DNA from: Mycolicibacterium senegalense
GTDB lineage: Bacteria > Actinomycetota > Actinomycetes > Mycobacteriales > Mycobacteriaceae
DNA: 64,000 nucleotides
Direction of reading: 5' to 3'
Assembly (NCBI RefSeq): GCF_019645875.1
Contig: NZ_CP081000.1
Location: 5,950,417 to 6,014,416 of the forward strand
The translations under genes and the position numbers were made by a program. How positions within the stretch are numbered: position 1 is the first letter of the stretch; each line of letters starts with the position of its first letter. The notes under the pieces were generated by a model. That model was not told where the DNA came from, did no database searches, and saw only the letters and a list, made by a program, of their open reading frames with translations. Shown here in pieces: positions 48,569 through 56,947 of the stretch.

Positions 48569-49408
48569 CTAACCGCCGGCGGCGGCCAGCCGGGCGCGTT
48601 CGCGCATCGAGGCGACGACGCCGCCGTCGTTGAGGATGTCCGTACCCGTGAGATAACCGGCCCGGTCACTGGCGCAGTAGGCCAGCAGATCCGCCATCTC
48701 CTCCGGCTTGCCCCACCGCGGCACCGCGGCATCGGCCACCATCGCCCCGGCTCCGGCCTGCTCCTCGAGCCGGCCCATCTCGGTGTCGATGGAGCCCGGG
48801 GACACCGAGACGATCCGAAGGCCCCGGGTGTTGAACCGCTCGGCCTGCGCCGAGCTGTACCACTTCACGAACGCCTTGCTGATGGCATAGGAGAAGCCCG
48901 ACCTCATGTCGTCCGGCGCCATGCCGCACGCTGCCAGCATCTCGGTCAGAAAGCGGTCCTGATCCTGCAAGGCCAGCGGAAAGTGCTGTGCGGGAATGAC
49001 TTCCTCGGGAAGCAGGTGGGCCGCCATCGACGCCACGTTCACGATCGCCGCGCCCTGGGGCGCCGAGGCGAAGAAGGACTCGTTGACGTGCAACGTGCCC
49101 AGCGCGTTGGTTCTCATCACGTACTCGGCGTCACCCATGCTGGGACTGACCCCGGCCGCGTGCACGACTGCGCTGACATCGCCCACCTCTGCCGCGGCCT
49201 CCAGCAGCCGATCGACGGCTGCCCGATCGGTGACATCGGCATTGACGATCGTGGCCGCGATACCCAGCTCACCCAGCGCGGTCGCCGCGGAGTCGAGCCG
49301 ATCCTGGCGCACATCGCACAGCACCACCGCCTGGTCGCGGCCGACGACCTTGGCCGTCGCCAGCCCCATGCCACCTGCGCCGCCTGTGATCACCGTCACC
49401 CGTGTCAT
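48569..49408 (-). CDS. Short-chain dehydrogenase/reductase
   Basis: A 279-residue SDR. TGGAGGMGLATAK is the cofactor motif (residues 8-20), HAAGVSPS replaces NNAG, Ser is in VNVASMAAH, the catalytic pair Y174/K178 is in YAISK, and the C-terminal TGTDILNDGGVVAS is typical. An insert of about 45 residues between the Ser strand and the Tyr (HLLPEEVIPAQHFPLALQDQDRF...) resembles 3-alpha-hydroxysteroid/carbonyl dehydrogenases. ATG at 49408 is preferred to the longer frame. Convergent with the methyltransferase (no gap). Confidence 0.92.
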   Translation of the reverse strand: MTRVTVITGGAGGMGLATAKVVGRDQAVVLCDVRQDRLDSAATALGELGIAATIVNADVTDRAAVDRLLEAAAEVGDVSAVVHAAGVSPSMGDAEYVMRTNALGTLHVNESFFASAPQGAAIVNVASMAAHLLPEEVIPAQHFPLALQDQDRFLTEMLAACGMAPDDMRSGFSYAISKAFVKWYSSAQAERFNTRGLRIVSVSPGSIDTEMGRLEEQAGAGAMVADAAVPRWGKPEEMADLLAYCASDRAGYLTGTDILNDGGVVASMRERARLAAAGG

Positions 49409-49527
49409 GGCCAGCACGGTATACGCCCGATCGATGGACCCGCACCGGTGGGGTTGGTGCGACTGCTCAGCAGCCAATCTGCACGGCTCGCTGTGCGGAC
49501 GGACCGACCGGCATATAACAGGTAGTG

Positions 49528-50394
49528 ATGGCCTGCCCGTATTGCGGATCCCCGCTCGACGAAAACGACACCTGCAGCCGCTGCGGGCAGATCCACGCGT
49601 CCGCGCCGACCGGGTGGCGGCCGGATCCCACGGCTCGCCATGAGGGCCGCTACTTCGTCACCGGCCGTCCGACGAACCGGGTCCGCGACGGCAGGAAGGT
49701 ACAGAGCGATCCGGCAGGCGCACGGATGCTGCCCGACTACCTCGAGTTGAAGAACTCGGGCATCCGGTCGACCTGGTTGGGCACCACCGCGGCCGCGGCC
49801 ATCATCGTGATGACCGCCGCGGTGGTGTGGGTGCTGCTGGTGGCAGGCCGTAGGACACCGCCGCCGCCAGACACCGGATACCTTGCCGCACTGAGGGATG
49901 CCGGGCTGCGCGATCAGTTCAATTCCGACGCCAACGCCATCGCGCACGGCCGCCACGTGTGCCGTCAACTCGAAGACGGTGACGCCCAGCAGGGGCTGCT
50001 CGCCGACAAGATCGCCGTAGAGGCGTTTTGCCCCCATTTCGCCGAAGGTTTCCGTGTGCTTGAGAAGACGACGGTGACAGGTACTTTCGTGCTTTCAGAC
50101 CACGCCGGAGCCGACGGCATCGCCTCCGATGGAACGACCTGCCAGGGCTCGAACGGATACTCCGACGTCAATCCGGGCACCATCGTCACCGTGAAGAACG
50201 GCAGGGGCGACGTGCTGGCCACCACCACCCTCGGGACCGGAAAGGGCGGCGCGGCCAGTTGCACCTTCACGTTCCAGGTGCCGTTGACCGAGGGCCAGGA
50301 TCGCTACGTGTTGTCGGTGGGGCGGCGCGGCGAGTTCAGTTACAGCTTCGAACAACTTGTTGCCAAAGGGATCCGGATGCAGCTGGGTCAGTGA
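49528..50394 (+). CDS. Membrane protein with N-terminal zinc ribbon and DUF732-like exterior domain
   Basis: A 288-residue protein. The N terminus is a zinc ribbon (CPYCGSPLDENDTCSRCG), followed by GWRPDPTARHEGRYF, which resembles the short DUF2510 motif, then a single membrane helix (TTAAAAIIVMTAAVVWVLLVAG, about residues 85-106). Outside is a DUF732-like helical segment (TGYLAALRDAGLRDQFNSDANAIAHGRHVCRQLEDGD...AVEAFCPHF) with a cysteine pair, and then a beta-rich domain (TTVTGTFVLSD, GTIVTVKNGRGDVLATTTLG) with two more cysteines. Such three-part proteins occur in mycobacteria without assigned function. The ATG at 49528 follows an in-frame GTG by 3 bases. Confidence 0.85.
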   Translation: MACPYCGSPLDENDTCSRCGQIHASAPTGWRPDPTARHEGRYFVTGRPTNRVRDGRKVQSDPAGARMLPDYLELKNSGIRSTWLGTTAAAAIIVMTAAVVWVLLVAGRRTPPPPDTGYLAALRDAGLRDQFNSDANAIAHGRHVCRQLEDGDAQQGLLADKIAVEAFCPHFAEGFRVLEKTTVTGTFVLSDHAGADGIASDGTTCQGSNGYSDVNPGTIVTVKNGRGDVLATTTLGTGKGGAASCTFTFQVPLTEGQDRYVLSVGRRGEFSYSFEQLVAKGIRMQLGQ

Positions 50395-50627
50395 TATTTG
50401 CGAAAACCACTACCTGAAGCAGAATTTCGGCCAGAACCGGCCGTTCCATATCACGACCGGCGCCGCCGGTTGGAAACGATGTGGTCACGAGTACGGATCA
50501 CTCGCATGTCAACACCGCATCCATCCGAGAACTCGTGTGGACACCCGCATCGGGCAGCTCTACGGTTGCGCTCGACACAATTGTCACCGATGTAATTTCG
50601 AGCACGAAACAAGGGAGTCGGTCGGGG

Positions 50628-51113
50628 ATGACAACCTTTGCCAGAATCACGGTCAAAGCTGCTGTCGGCGTGGGTTTGTGCGCGACCGCGGTGACCGCCG
50701 CGGTGGCGCTGAGCCCGCTCGCGGCAGCGCTGCCATTCAAGACCGGCGGATACAAGTGCGTCGACGCGGCCGCCGGCGTGCCCGGCGTTCCGTGTGCGGC
50801 TCCCGCGGTAGAGGCCGCCGGGGTCGTTCCCGCGGCGGCACCCGCAGCCGTACCACCGGTGCCGGTCGCACCACCACCGGTGGCTCCCCCACCGATCGGA
50901 GTTCCACCCGTACCCCTGGCACCGCCGGTGCCGGTGGTTCCGGTGGTCCCGGCGGGCGCTCCCGTCGCCGCGGCACCAGCTCCTGTCGCCGCTCCGGTGG
51001 CGGTGGCGGCCGGCGCTCCGTCCGGCAAGGGCGTACCGACGGTCTCACCCGGGGGCGGGCCGGTCGCCGGCACGCCGACGCTGCCCGGCCCGGTGGACGG
51101 AGCCGCCGGCTAG
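50628..51113 (+). CDS. Exported proline/alanine/valine-rich protein
   Basis: A 161-residue protein with a Sec signal peptide (ARITVKAAVGVGLCATAVTAAVALSPLAAA, cleavage near residue 31) and a low-complexity mature part. After GYKCVDAAAGVPGVPC (two cysteines) come about 90 residues of Pro/Val/Ala repeats such as VPPVPVAPPPVAPPPIGVPPVPLAPPVPVVPVV-type tracts, ending with Gly/Pro-rich sequence. The ATG at 50628 has AAGGGAG about 10 bases upstream; the longer frame from 50481 is not needed. It looks like a cell-wall-associated protein. A strong terminator follows 18 bases after the stop. Confidence 0.82.
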   Translation: MTTFARITVKAAVGVGLCATAVTAAVALSPLAAALPFKTGGYKCVDAAAGVPGVPCAAPAVEAAGVVPAAAPAAVPPVPVAPPPVAPPPIGVPPVPLAPPVPVVPVVPAGAPVAAAPAPVAAPVAVAAGAPSGKGVPTVSPGGGPVAGTPTLPGPVDGAAG

Positions 51114-51131
51114 TCGCCAACCCAGCGCCGC

Positions 51132-51164
51132 AAAGGCGCCTGGCCCACGGGCCAGGCGCCTTTT
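51132..51164 (+). terminator. Strong intrinsic terminator
   Basis: Stem AAAGGCGCCTGGCC, loop CACG, stem GGCCAGGCGCCTTT followed by T: a perfect 14-base-pair GC-rich stem with A and T tracts on either side. It works in both directions, ending the proline-rich protein gene (+) and, from the other side, the L,D-transpeptidase gene (-). Confidence 0.9.
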
Positions 51165-51172
51165 CCGTGTTG

Positions 51173-51200
51173 TTTGCCTGGATCGTTATTTGCCTGGATC
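51173..51200 (+). repeat. Direct repeat TTTGCCTGGATC (two copies)
   Basis: Identical 12-base copies at 51173-51184 and 51189-51200, 16 bases apart, between the terminator and the L,D-transpeptidase stop. Probably a small tandem duplication of noncoding sequence; I see no coding or regulatory meaning. Confidence 0.7.
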
Positions 51201-51213
51201 ACAACGAGGTTGG

Positions 51214-52023
51214 TCACTCCTGGACGATGACCGGATCGCCGATGTTGACCGTGTTGAAGTACCACTCGGCGGCCGCCGGGACAAGGCTGATGCAACCGTG
51301 GCTGGTGTTGTCGAGCCCCATCGACGGGACTGCCCACGGTGCCGAATGCACGAACAGGCCGCGGTGGGTGAAGCGGACCGCGTAGTCCACGTCGAGGAGA
51401 TAGCCGTCCGGGGCATCGACGGGAATGCCGACGCTGCTCGAATCCATCCGCACCGTCCGGTCTTTCCCGAGAACCGTGTAGGTGCCGACCGGGGTCGGAT
51501 ATTCCGGCCGCCCCAGGGAGGCGAGCAATACCCCCGGTTCGCCGGCGTGCGGCAGGTGGTGCGGTGCCGGAAGCGCGATCGGCGGGTCTTCCCCTAGTCC
51601 GTCGATGGTCACGGTGAAGGTGTGGTCGGAGATGTCGGCGACGCCGATAACGGCTGGGCCGGTTTGGAATTCGGTTCGCATCCCGCTGACCGACAGCATC
51701 ACCGTGCTGTGCGCGGGCCAGAATTGCGCCGGCGTCCACGACACGACGTTGGCGTCCAGCCACTCGTAGGTGCCCGTGCGCGCGGGCGTCGACTTGAGCC
51801 CGAGGGCACGTTCGACGGAGGCCCGATTGGCGATCGGCTTCTTGAACGTCACCACCACGGGATGGCCCACGCCGACCACGGCGCCCTGGGCCGGAGCGAT
51901 CGATTCGATGGTCGAGGTCAACGGAAGGCTTACCGCCGCCGTGTCGACGCTATCGGTACCACCGGAGAAGAAGGCCGTGACGAGCACGACCAATACGAGA
52001 ACACCCTGAAAAACCGCGCGCAT
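51214..52023 (-). CDS. L,D-transpeptidase (LdtMt3-like)
   Basis: A 269-residue exported transpeptidase that makes 3-3 peptidoglycan cross-links. The N-terminal hydrophobic segment (AVFQGVLVLVVLVTAFFSGG) is a signal peptide or anchor. An Ig-like domain follows (PVVVTFKKPIANRASVERALGL...WTPAQFWPAHSTVML) and then the YkuD catalytic domain, with HSAPWAVPSMG and the catalytic SHGCISL (Cys near residue 247). Two-domain layout and length match the shorter mycobacterial Ldts such as Rv1433. The ATG at 52023 has AGAGGG about 9 bases upstream. Carbapenems are known inhibitors of this family. Confidence 0.93.
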   Translation of the reverse strand: MRAVFQGVLVLVVLVTAFFSGGTDSVDTAAVSLPLTSTIESIAPAQGAVVGVGHPVVVTFKKPIANRASVERALGLKSTPARTGTYEWLDANVVSWTPAQFWPAHSTVMLSVSGMRTEFQTGPAVIGVADISDHTFTVTIDGLGEDPPIALPAPHHLPHAGEPGVLLASLGRPEYPTPVGTYTVLGKDRTVRMDSSSVGIPVDAPDGYLLDVDYAVRFTHRGLFVHSAPWAVPSMGLDNTSHGCISLVPAAAEWYFNTVNIGDPVIVQE

Positions 52024-52130
52024 CAATTCGATCCCTCTGCGATGCCCCCATGATCTTGAACGTTGTCATGGTATTGGCCCGCAGCGGTCCGAATGTGTAG
52101 TCACACGTAGACAATTCGGTCAAGCGTTCG

Positions 52131-52388
52131 TCACGGTTCGGCCACGGCGTCAAGCAATTTGAGGACCCGGGCGCAGGACAAGGGGGTCACCAGAGCGTTG
52201 GTGCGCAGGCCGGACTGCGGAGCGCGCTGGGATTCGAGGTCGAGCGCGTCGTCGTCAGCCTCGGCCCGGTAGGACGAGGGATGTCGGCGCTTGGCCGCCG
52301 CCAGCTCACGGGAGTAGCGCTGCGACGAACACCAGAGCGGATGCGTGGCCAACTCGATGACCGTCGAACCGGCAGCTTTTGTCGCCAT
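52131..52388 (-). CDS. Small unknown protein
   Basis: An 85-residue protein that starts at the ATG 52388, which has GGAGGT 8 bases upstream (CCTCCGGAGGT). The sequence is MATKAAGSTVIELATHPLWCSSQRYSRELAAAKRRHPSS then an acidic stretch (EADDDALDLESQ) and a C-terminal hydrophobic helix (LSCARVLKLLDAVAEP). No domain is recognised and there is no signal peptide. A good ribosome site and a clear stop support it, but no homologue is known to me. It lies 107 bases upstream of the L,D-transpeptidase start in the same direction. Confidence 0.6.
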   Translation of the reverse strand: MATKAAGSTVIELATHPLWCSSQRYSRELAAAKRRHPSSYRAEADDDALDLESQRAPQSGLRTNALVTPLSCARVLKLLDAVAEP

Positions 52389-52482
52389 TTTCACTGACCT
52401 CCGGAGGAGCTTCACGACACTTCTATTCAGTGCCAAGCGTGCTCGGCCAAGCTGAGGCGATGCATCGAGTTGGCCGTGGACA

Positions 52483-52503
52483 CATTAAGGATCCCTCTTA
52501 ATG
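52483..52503. promoter_or_regulatory. Inverted repeat CATTAAG-N7-CTTAATG
   Basis: Perfect 7-base AT-rich arms with a 7-base centre (GATCCCT). It sits 95 bases upstream of the small gene at 52388 (-) and about 400 bases upstream of the sensor kinase (+). An operator is likely; the regulator is unknown. Confidence 0.45.
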
Positions 52504-52717
52504 AGCTTTTACACACTGAAAGAATCGCGACAGAGACGCATTTCACACTTGCCGATTTGACATTCTTCGCCGCGATGTTTGCTGCTCGGCGTTGCACCCC
52601 CGGACTGATCGAACGATCAAGATCATCGCCGCCGTCGCTGCCAGCTACCGAAGTTGTGGCCGCGCGCCCGAAACCGGGCAGAAACCCCGTCCGGCAGCCC
52701 GGCCACAATCGCAGCAT

Positions 52718-52752
52718 CTTCTTACATTCGCAAGAAACCCGCACGTAAGAAG
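52718..52752. promoter_or_regulatory. Inverted repeat CTTCTTAC-N19-GTAAGAAG
   Basis: Perfect 8-base arms separated by 19 bases, about 145 bases before the sensor kinase start. Could be a paired protein site or an RNA stem in a long leader. There is no T-run, so not a terminator. Confidence 0.4.
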
Positions 52753-52894
52753 CGCGCACAAATTAAGAGCGCACGCCAGCGAACGCGCCGCCGTTAGCCC
52801 CGTCGATGCGGAATCGTTACCTATCATTTAACCTGTCCCGTGGCCGAGCTCCCCTGCTTCAACGTCAATTAGCTCGGTGAAGGGTGGTACGGCT

Positions 52895-55510
52895 GTGGAT
52901 GCACATGATCCGAGCGTCGGAGAACATGCGCGTCCGACCGTGACGCGGGCGTCCCGCGCATCGATCGAAAGCTGGCCACTGCGGTGGAAAGTCGCGGCGA
53001 CCCTGGTGTTGCCGATCCTGCTCGCGGCCACGTTCGGCGCGGTCCGTATCTACAGCGAGTTGTCGGCGGCATCGCGATTGAACCTCGCCTCCGACAACGC
53101 GGCGATCGTCGTGCCCGCCGTGGAGTTGGTCGACCGGCTCGACGGACTGGCCTATGCCGCCGCGACCGGTGCGCCCCTCGCGGAGCCGCTCGCACAGTTC
53201 GACGAAGCCTCGAAGGCCCTGGACACCCTGATCGCCTCCACGGAGTTCGATCCGACCGCCGCGGCGCAACTGTCCACGGCGTCCTCGACCGCCAAGACGC
53301 TGCGTGACGACATCAAAGCCGGACCACTACCCCAGCAGGTGATCGCCGATCGCGCGTCCGAGGCGGCCTCGGGCGTGGTCTCCGCGATCGCGACCACCAC
53401 CGCAACCGTCGACGACCGCGTGGTGCGGCCGATTGCCGACCAACTCGTCGACACCATGGCAGCGCAACGCGCGCTGACCACGCAGCGGGTATTGATCGCG
53501 GCCCCCGATTTCGCCGATTCCGACGAGCTACGTACCGAGGTGGCCGACGCGGCGGGCGCAGAAGCGGCCGCCATCGATCGACTCAGCACACTGACGCCCA
53601 CGGACGAAGCCGCGGCGTTGGCCAAGGATTCCGATGTCCGTCGCGGCACCTACACGCAACCCGCCGGCGACGGCGTGCACGGACCCGCCTTCGCCGAGGC
53701 GATGCGGGCCAGCGTGGACCAATACCGCGCGATGACCCAGCGCCTGTCCGCCGACCTCGACGGCACACTGCATCACCGGGCCAACGTGCTGCGGTCGGAC
53801 GCGCTGCGCGACACCGCGATCATCCTCGGCGCCGTTCTGGCCGCCCTCGTCTTCGCCCTGGCGGTCGGCCGCTCGCTGATCCGGTCGATCGGCCGGCTGC
53901 GGCAGGGAGCGCTGCAGGTCGAGCTGCCCGAGGAGATCGAACGTCTCAGCAAGGGCGGCGGCATGCCCGAGATCCAGGCGCTACCCTTCCGGACCAACGA
54001 AGAGGTCGGCCAGCTCGCGCGCGCCATCGACGACATCCACTCCCAGGCCGTCCGCCTCGCCAGCGAGCACGGTGTGCGTCTGCAGATCGGCGACATGTTC
54101 GAAACCCTGTCCCGCCGAAGCCGCTCGCTGGTCGAGGAACAGCTGGCGCTCATCGAGACCCTCGAGCTCGACGAGGAAGATCCGGCCCGCCTCGACCACC
54201 TCTTCCGTCTCGACCACCTTGCGACGCGGATGCGCCGCAACGGCGACAACCTGCTGGTCCTCGCCGACACCGTGGAACGCCACCGCGCGTCAGCTCCCGT
54301 CGCCCTGCCCGACATGCTGCGCGCCGCGATGTCCGAGGTTGAGGAGTATCGCCGGGTGCAGGTCGGGCACATGGCCGACGTCTCGATCGCCGGCTCGGCC
54401 GCGGCCGACATCGGCCACCTGGTCGCCGAGCTGCTCGACAATGCCCTGCGCTACTCACCGCCGGACTCACCGGTCATGGTGACGGTGGGGCGCGCGGTCG
54501 ACGCCGGCCTGCTGGTCGAAGTCGCCGACCGGGGCCTGGGCATGTCCAAGGAAGACTTGACCGCGGCGAACGAGCGTTTGGCGCTCGGTGGCGAAGTGAC
54601 TTCCGAGACCGCCAAACGCATGGGCCTTTTCGTGGTCGGCCGATTGGCCCGCCGCCACGACGCCACCGTGCGGCTGCGGACCACCTCGGCGTTGACCGAC
54701 CGCCCCGGCGTCACCGCGAGCGTGCACCTGCCCGGCACCCTGGTCTCACCCATCGGCATGACCGACACCCTCGACGACCTGCGCAGCGGCTCGTTCACCG
54801 AATCCCGGTCGCGTACCGCGCCGAACGGGCGCAGCGCACACAGCGCCGGCACCGCGGCACCCGCCGCCACGAACGGCTCGCGGGCCGCGACGCCGCAGCC
54901 CGAACACGGACCGGACGCGCCGGCCCAGTCGACTGCCAGCGGGCTGCCGAAGCGCTCACCGGGGGCCAGCGGTGTGAACGGCATCCCGGCACCCGTGAAC
55001 GGACTGAGCGCCCCGGCCGCCGAAGAACCCGAGCGGCAACAGCGGGGAAACCCGCTGTCCTACTTCACCTCGGGCAATTCCAACTCGGGCAACTCCAATC
55101 CGCCTGCCCCCGAACCCACTCCGTCCACCGACTCGGAGCCACGGCGCATCGCGGCGGAGAGCTTGGAGAGTGCGCCGATCTTCGAGCGGATGACCTCGGA
55201 GTGGCTGATGGACCCGACCACGCCGGAATACCGAAACCGGGTGTGGGCCAGTGCCGCCGATGCCGGCTGGGAGGCCGCGGCCAAGGCGGTCGAGCAGGAA
55301 CCCAAGCGCCACACCGCATCCGGGCTGCCGATTCGCGAACGCGGAGCGCGACTGGTGCCGGATGAGGCAAGATCGGGATCGCACGCCAGGGCCGACGGGT
55401 CCAACGATCCCGCGGCCATCCGAGACATCCTGAGCCGACAGCTGGCCGGTGTCCGTAGGGGCCGAGCCGAAACCGATGCAGCACACAGCCGAATCGAAGG
55501 AGATCGATGA
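52895..55510 (+). CDS. Conservon sensor histidine kinase (CvnA / Rv3365c-like)
   Basis: An 871-residue membrane kinase. A first membrane helix (VAATLVLPILLAATFGAVRIY, about 28-48) and a second (AIILGAVLAALVFALAVGRSLI, about 309-330) bracket a helical external sensor domain. A HAMP-like region follows, then a histidine site in FRLDHLATRMRRNGDNLLVLA (H441), N box ELLDNALRYSPPDSPV near 512 and G box DRGLGMSKEDL. The last ~220 residues are a disordered Pro/Ala/Ser/Asn-rich tail with a conserved end (AAIRDILSRQLAGVRRGRAE). The GTG at 52895 has AAGGGTGG 7 bases upstream. It is the first gene of the four-gene conservon, with an ATGA overlap to the roadblock gene. Confidence 0.93.
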   Translation: MDAHDPSVGEHARPTVTRASRASIESWPLRWKVAATLVLPILLAATFGAVRIYSELSAASRLNLASDNAAIVVPAVELVDRLDGLAYAAATGAPLAEPLAQFDEASKALDTLIASTEFDPTAAAQLSTASSTAKTLRDDIKAGPLPQQVIADRASEAASGVVSAIATTTATVDDRVVRPIADQLVDTMAAQRALTTQRVLIAAPDFADSDELRTEVADAAGAEAAAIDRLSTLTPTDEAAALAKDSDVRRGTYTQPAGDGVHGPAFAEAMRASVDQYRAMTQRLSADLDGTLHHRANVLRSDALRDTAIILGAVLAALVFALAVGRSLIRSIGRLRQGALQVELPEEIERLSKGGGMPEIQALPFRTNEEVGQLARAIDDIHSQAVRLASEHGVRLQIGDMFETLSRRSRSLVEEQLALIETLELDEEDPARLDHLFRLDHLATRMRRNGDNLLVLADTVERHRASAPVALPDMLRAAMSEVEEYRRVQVGHMADVSIAGSAAADIGHLVAELLDNALRYSPPDSPVMVTVGRAVDAGLLVEVADRGLGMSKEDLTAANERLALGGEVTSETAKRMGLFVVGRLARRHDATVRLRTTSALTDRPGVTASVHLPGTLVSPIGMTDTLDDLRSGSFTESRSRTAPNGRSAHSAGTAAPAATNGSRAATPQPEHGPDAPAQSTASGLPKRSPGASGVNGIPAPVNGLSAPAAEEPERQQRGNPLSYFTSGNSNSGNSNPPAPEPTPSTDSEPRRIAAESLESAPIFERMTSEWLMDPTTPEYRNRVWASAADAGWEAAAKAVEQEPKRHTASGLPIRERGARLVPDEARSGSHARADGSNDPAAIRDILSRQLAGVRRGRAETDAAHSRIEGDR

Positions 55511-55962
55511 ACACCGGCACGCAACCACATGAACGGTCCGCGGGGTCTGCTGCAACACCGTCCGGGACCTCCGGCACCCTCGACTGGTTCGTGTCCAACT
55601 TCGTCCGTGACGTACCGGGTGTGTCCCACGCGATCCTGGTGTCGGCCGACGGTCTGCTGATGGCCTCGAACTCCCACCTGCCGTCCGACCGCGCGGAGCA
55701 ACTGGCCGCCGTCACCTCAGGTTTGGCGAGCTTGTCGACGGGCGCCGCCCGGTTGTTCGAGGCCGGCAACGTCCGTCAGTCGATCGTCGAGATGGACGAC
55801 GGGTTCCTGCTGTTGATGGGCGTGGGCAACGGCTCGTATCTGGCCACCCTGGCCTCGATCTCGTGCGATATCGGGCAGGTCGGCTACGAGATGGCGTTGC
55901 TGGTCGACCGGGTCGGCAAGACCGTCGAGGCGACGCCGCGCACCTCGCATGGGGCTCGATGA
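55507..55962 (+). CDS. Roadblock/LC7 domain protein (CvnB / Rv3364c-like)
   Basis: A 151-residue Roadblock/LC7 protein: LDWFVSNFVRDVPGVSHAILVSADGLLMASNSHL, then the helix AEQLAAVTSGLASLSTGAARLFEAG and the strands DDGFLLLMGVGNGSYLATLAS. The first ~24 residues are a disordered Ser/Gly/Thr-rich leader. It has GAAGGAGA just upstream and overlaps both neighbours by 4 bases, so all four conservon genes are translation-coupled. In Streptomyces conservons the roadblock protein associates with the kinase and the GTPase as part of a heterotrimeric-G-protein-like membrane complex. Confidence 0.93.
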   Translation: MNTGTQPHERSAGSAATPSGTSGTLDWFVSNFVRDVPGVSHAILVSADGLLMASNSHLPSDRAEQLAAVTSGLASLSTGAARLFEAGNVRQSIVEMDDGFLLLMGVGNGSYLATLASISCDIGQVGYEMALLVDRVGKTVEATPRTSHGAR

Positions 55963-56336
55963 CCCTGAGCATGGACAGACCGGAGCAGAAGCGGGCCGCC
56001 AGTCGCGCGCGCCCGTACACCCTGACCGGCGGACGCACCCGCGCACGGGTCGAGGTGCCGATCGAGGCTCCGGTGGAGGCCTTGCTGCCGGCAGGCGAGC
56101 TCGACTGCGCACCGGGCGACATCCCGGCCGTCATCGTCCGGTTGTGCGAGCGCCGACCGTCGATCGCTGAGCTCTCGGCGTATGCCGGGCTCCCCATCGG
56201 CGTGACCCGCGTGCTGGTCAGCGATCTGGTGGACAGCGGCCACCTTCGCGTTCACGCCACCCTGACCGACCGCTCGACCGTCGCAGAACGGCGCCTACTG
56301 ATCGAAAGGACCCTCAGTGGCTTACGCGCACTCTGA
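55959..56336 (+). CDS. DUF742 protein (CvnC / Rv3363c-like)
   Basis: A 125-residue DUF742 protein. It begins with a basic segment (RPEQKRAASRARPYTLTGGRTRA), contains EALLPAGELDCAPGDIPAVIVRLCERRPSIAELSAYAGLPIGVTRVLVSDLVDSGHLRV, a winged-helix-like fold, and ends TLSGLRAL. The ATG at 55959 overlaps the roadblock stop, and the 3' end overlaps the GTPase start by 20 bases. DUF742 proteins are the third member of conservons; despite the winged-helix look they work in the signalling complex rather than as known DNA-binding proteins. Confidence 0.92.
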   Translation: MTLSMDRPEQKRAASRARPYTLTGGRTRARVEVPIEAPVEALLPAGELDCAPGDIPAVIVRLCERRPSIAELSAYAGLPIGVTRVLVSDLVDSGHLRVHATLTDRSTVAERRLLIERTLSGLRAL

Positions 56337-56901
56337 CTCCGGCCCCACGGTGTCTTCGACGAAGATCGTGATTGCCGGCGGCTTCGGTGTCGGCAAGACC
56401 ACGTTCGTCGGCGCCGTGTCGGAGATCGTGCCGCTGCGCACGGAGGCCCTCGTCACGAACGCCTCCCAGGGCCACGACGACCTCGAGGCGATTCCCGGCA
56501 AGGAGACCACCACGGTCGCCATGGATTTCGGCCGCATCACGATCGCCGACGACCTGGTGCTGTACCTGTTCGGGACGCCCGGGCAACGGCGGTTCTGGTT
56601 CATGTGGGACGACCTGGTCCACGGCGCGATCGGCGCTGTGGTGCTGGTCGACACCCGCAGGCTCGACGACAGCTTCGCGGCCGTCGACTTCTTCGAGGCC
56701 CGCAACCTACCCTTCCTGATCGCGGTCAACGAGTTCGACGACTCCCCGACCTACAGCATCGAGGAGCTGCGTGAGGCGCTCTCGGTGTCCCCCAACGTGC
56801 CCATCATCAATGTCGACGCACGGCAACGCGATTCGGCCAAGAACGCGTTGATCGCGATTACGTCGTTCGCGCTGGAACGACTCCCGTCGTCAGCGTTCTA
56901 A
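56317..56901 (+). CDS. Conservon small GTPase (CvnD / Rv3362c, MfpB-like)
   Basis: A 194-residue Ras-like GTPase. The P-loop GGFGVGKTT is at residues 21-29, the switch I Thr lies in GKETTTVAMDFGRI, the G3 motif is LFGTPGQRRFWFMWDDL, and the G4 position reads VNEFDD where classical Ras has NKxD, as is usual in this bacterial group. GTG start with AAAGGA 6-8 bases upstream. In M. tuberculosis the homologous gene sits beside mfpA and was reported to influence gyrase and fluoroquinolone response; no pentapeptide MfpA follows here. Instead an MHYT protein follows after 46 bases. Confidence 0.94.
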   Translation: MAYAHSDSGPTVSSTKIVIAGGFGVGKTTFVGAVSEIVPLRTEALVTNASQGHDDLEAIPGKETTTVAMDFGRITIADDLVLYLFGTPGQRRFWFMWDDLVHGAIGAVVLVDTRRLDDSFAAVDFFEARNLPFLIAVNEFDDSPTYSIEELREALSVSPNVPIINVDARQRDSAKNALIAITSFALERLPSSAF

Positions 56902-56947
56902 CTCAACCGCCCGCAGTCACAGTCACACAGTCACGAGGAAACCTGTC

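Larger units (their letters stand above)
52389..52894. other. 506-base noncoding region upstream of the conservon
   Basis: This is the longest gene-free stretch of the window and has visibly lower GC than its surroundings in parts (around 52480-52560 and 52740-52830). It holds two perfect inverted repeats (52483-52503 and 52718-52752) and a TATCAT at 52822-52827 that may be the -10 for the sensor kinase gene. An open frame of 92 codons at 52470-52748 has no ribosome site or recognisable sequence and is not called. Confidence 0.6.

Noticed and set aside
52470..52748. 92-codon open frame in the noncoding region before the conservon
   Set aside because: No ribosome site, no recognisable sequence, overlaps the inverted repeats; more likely noncoding.
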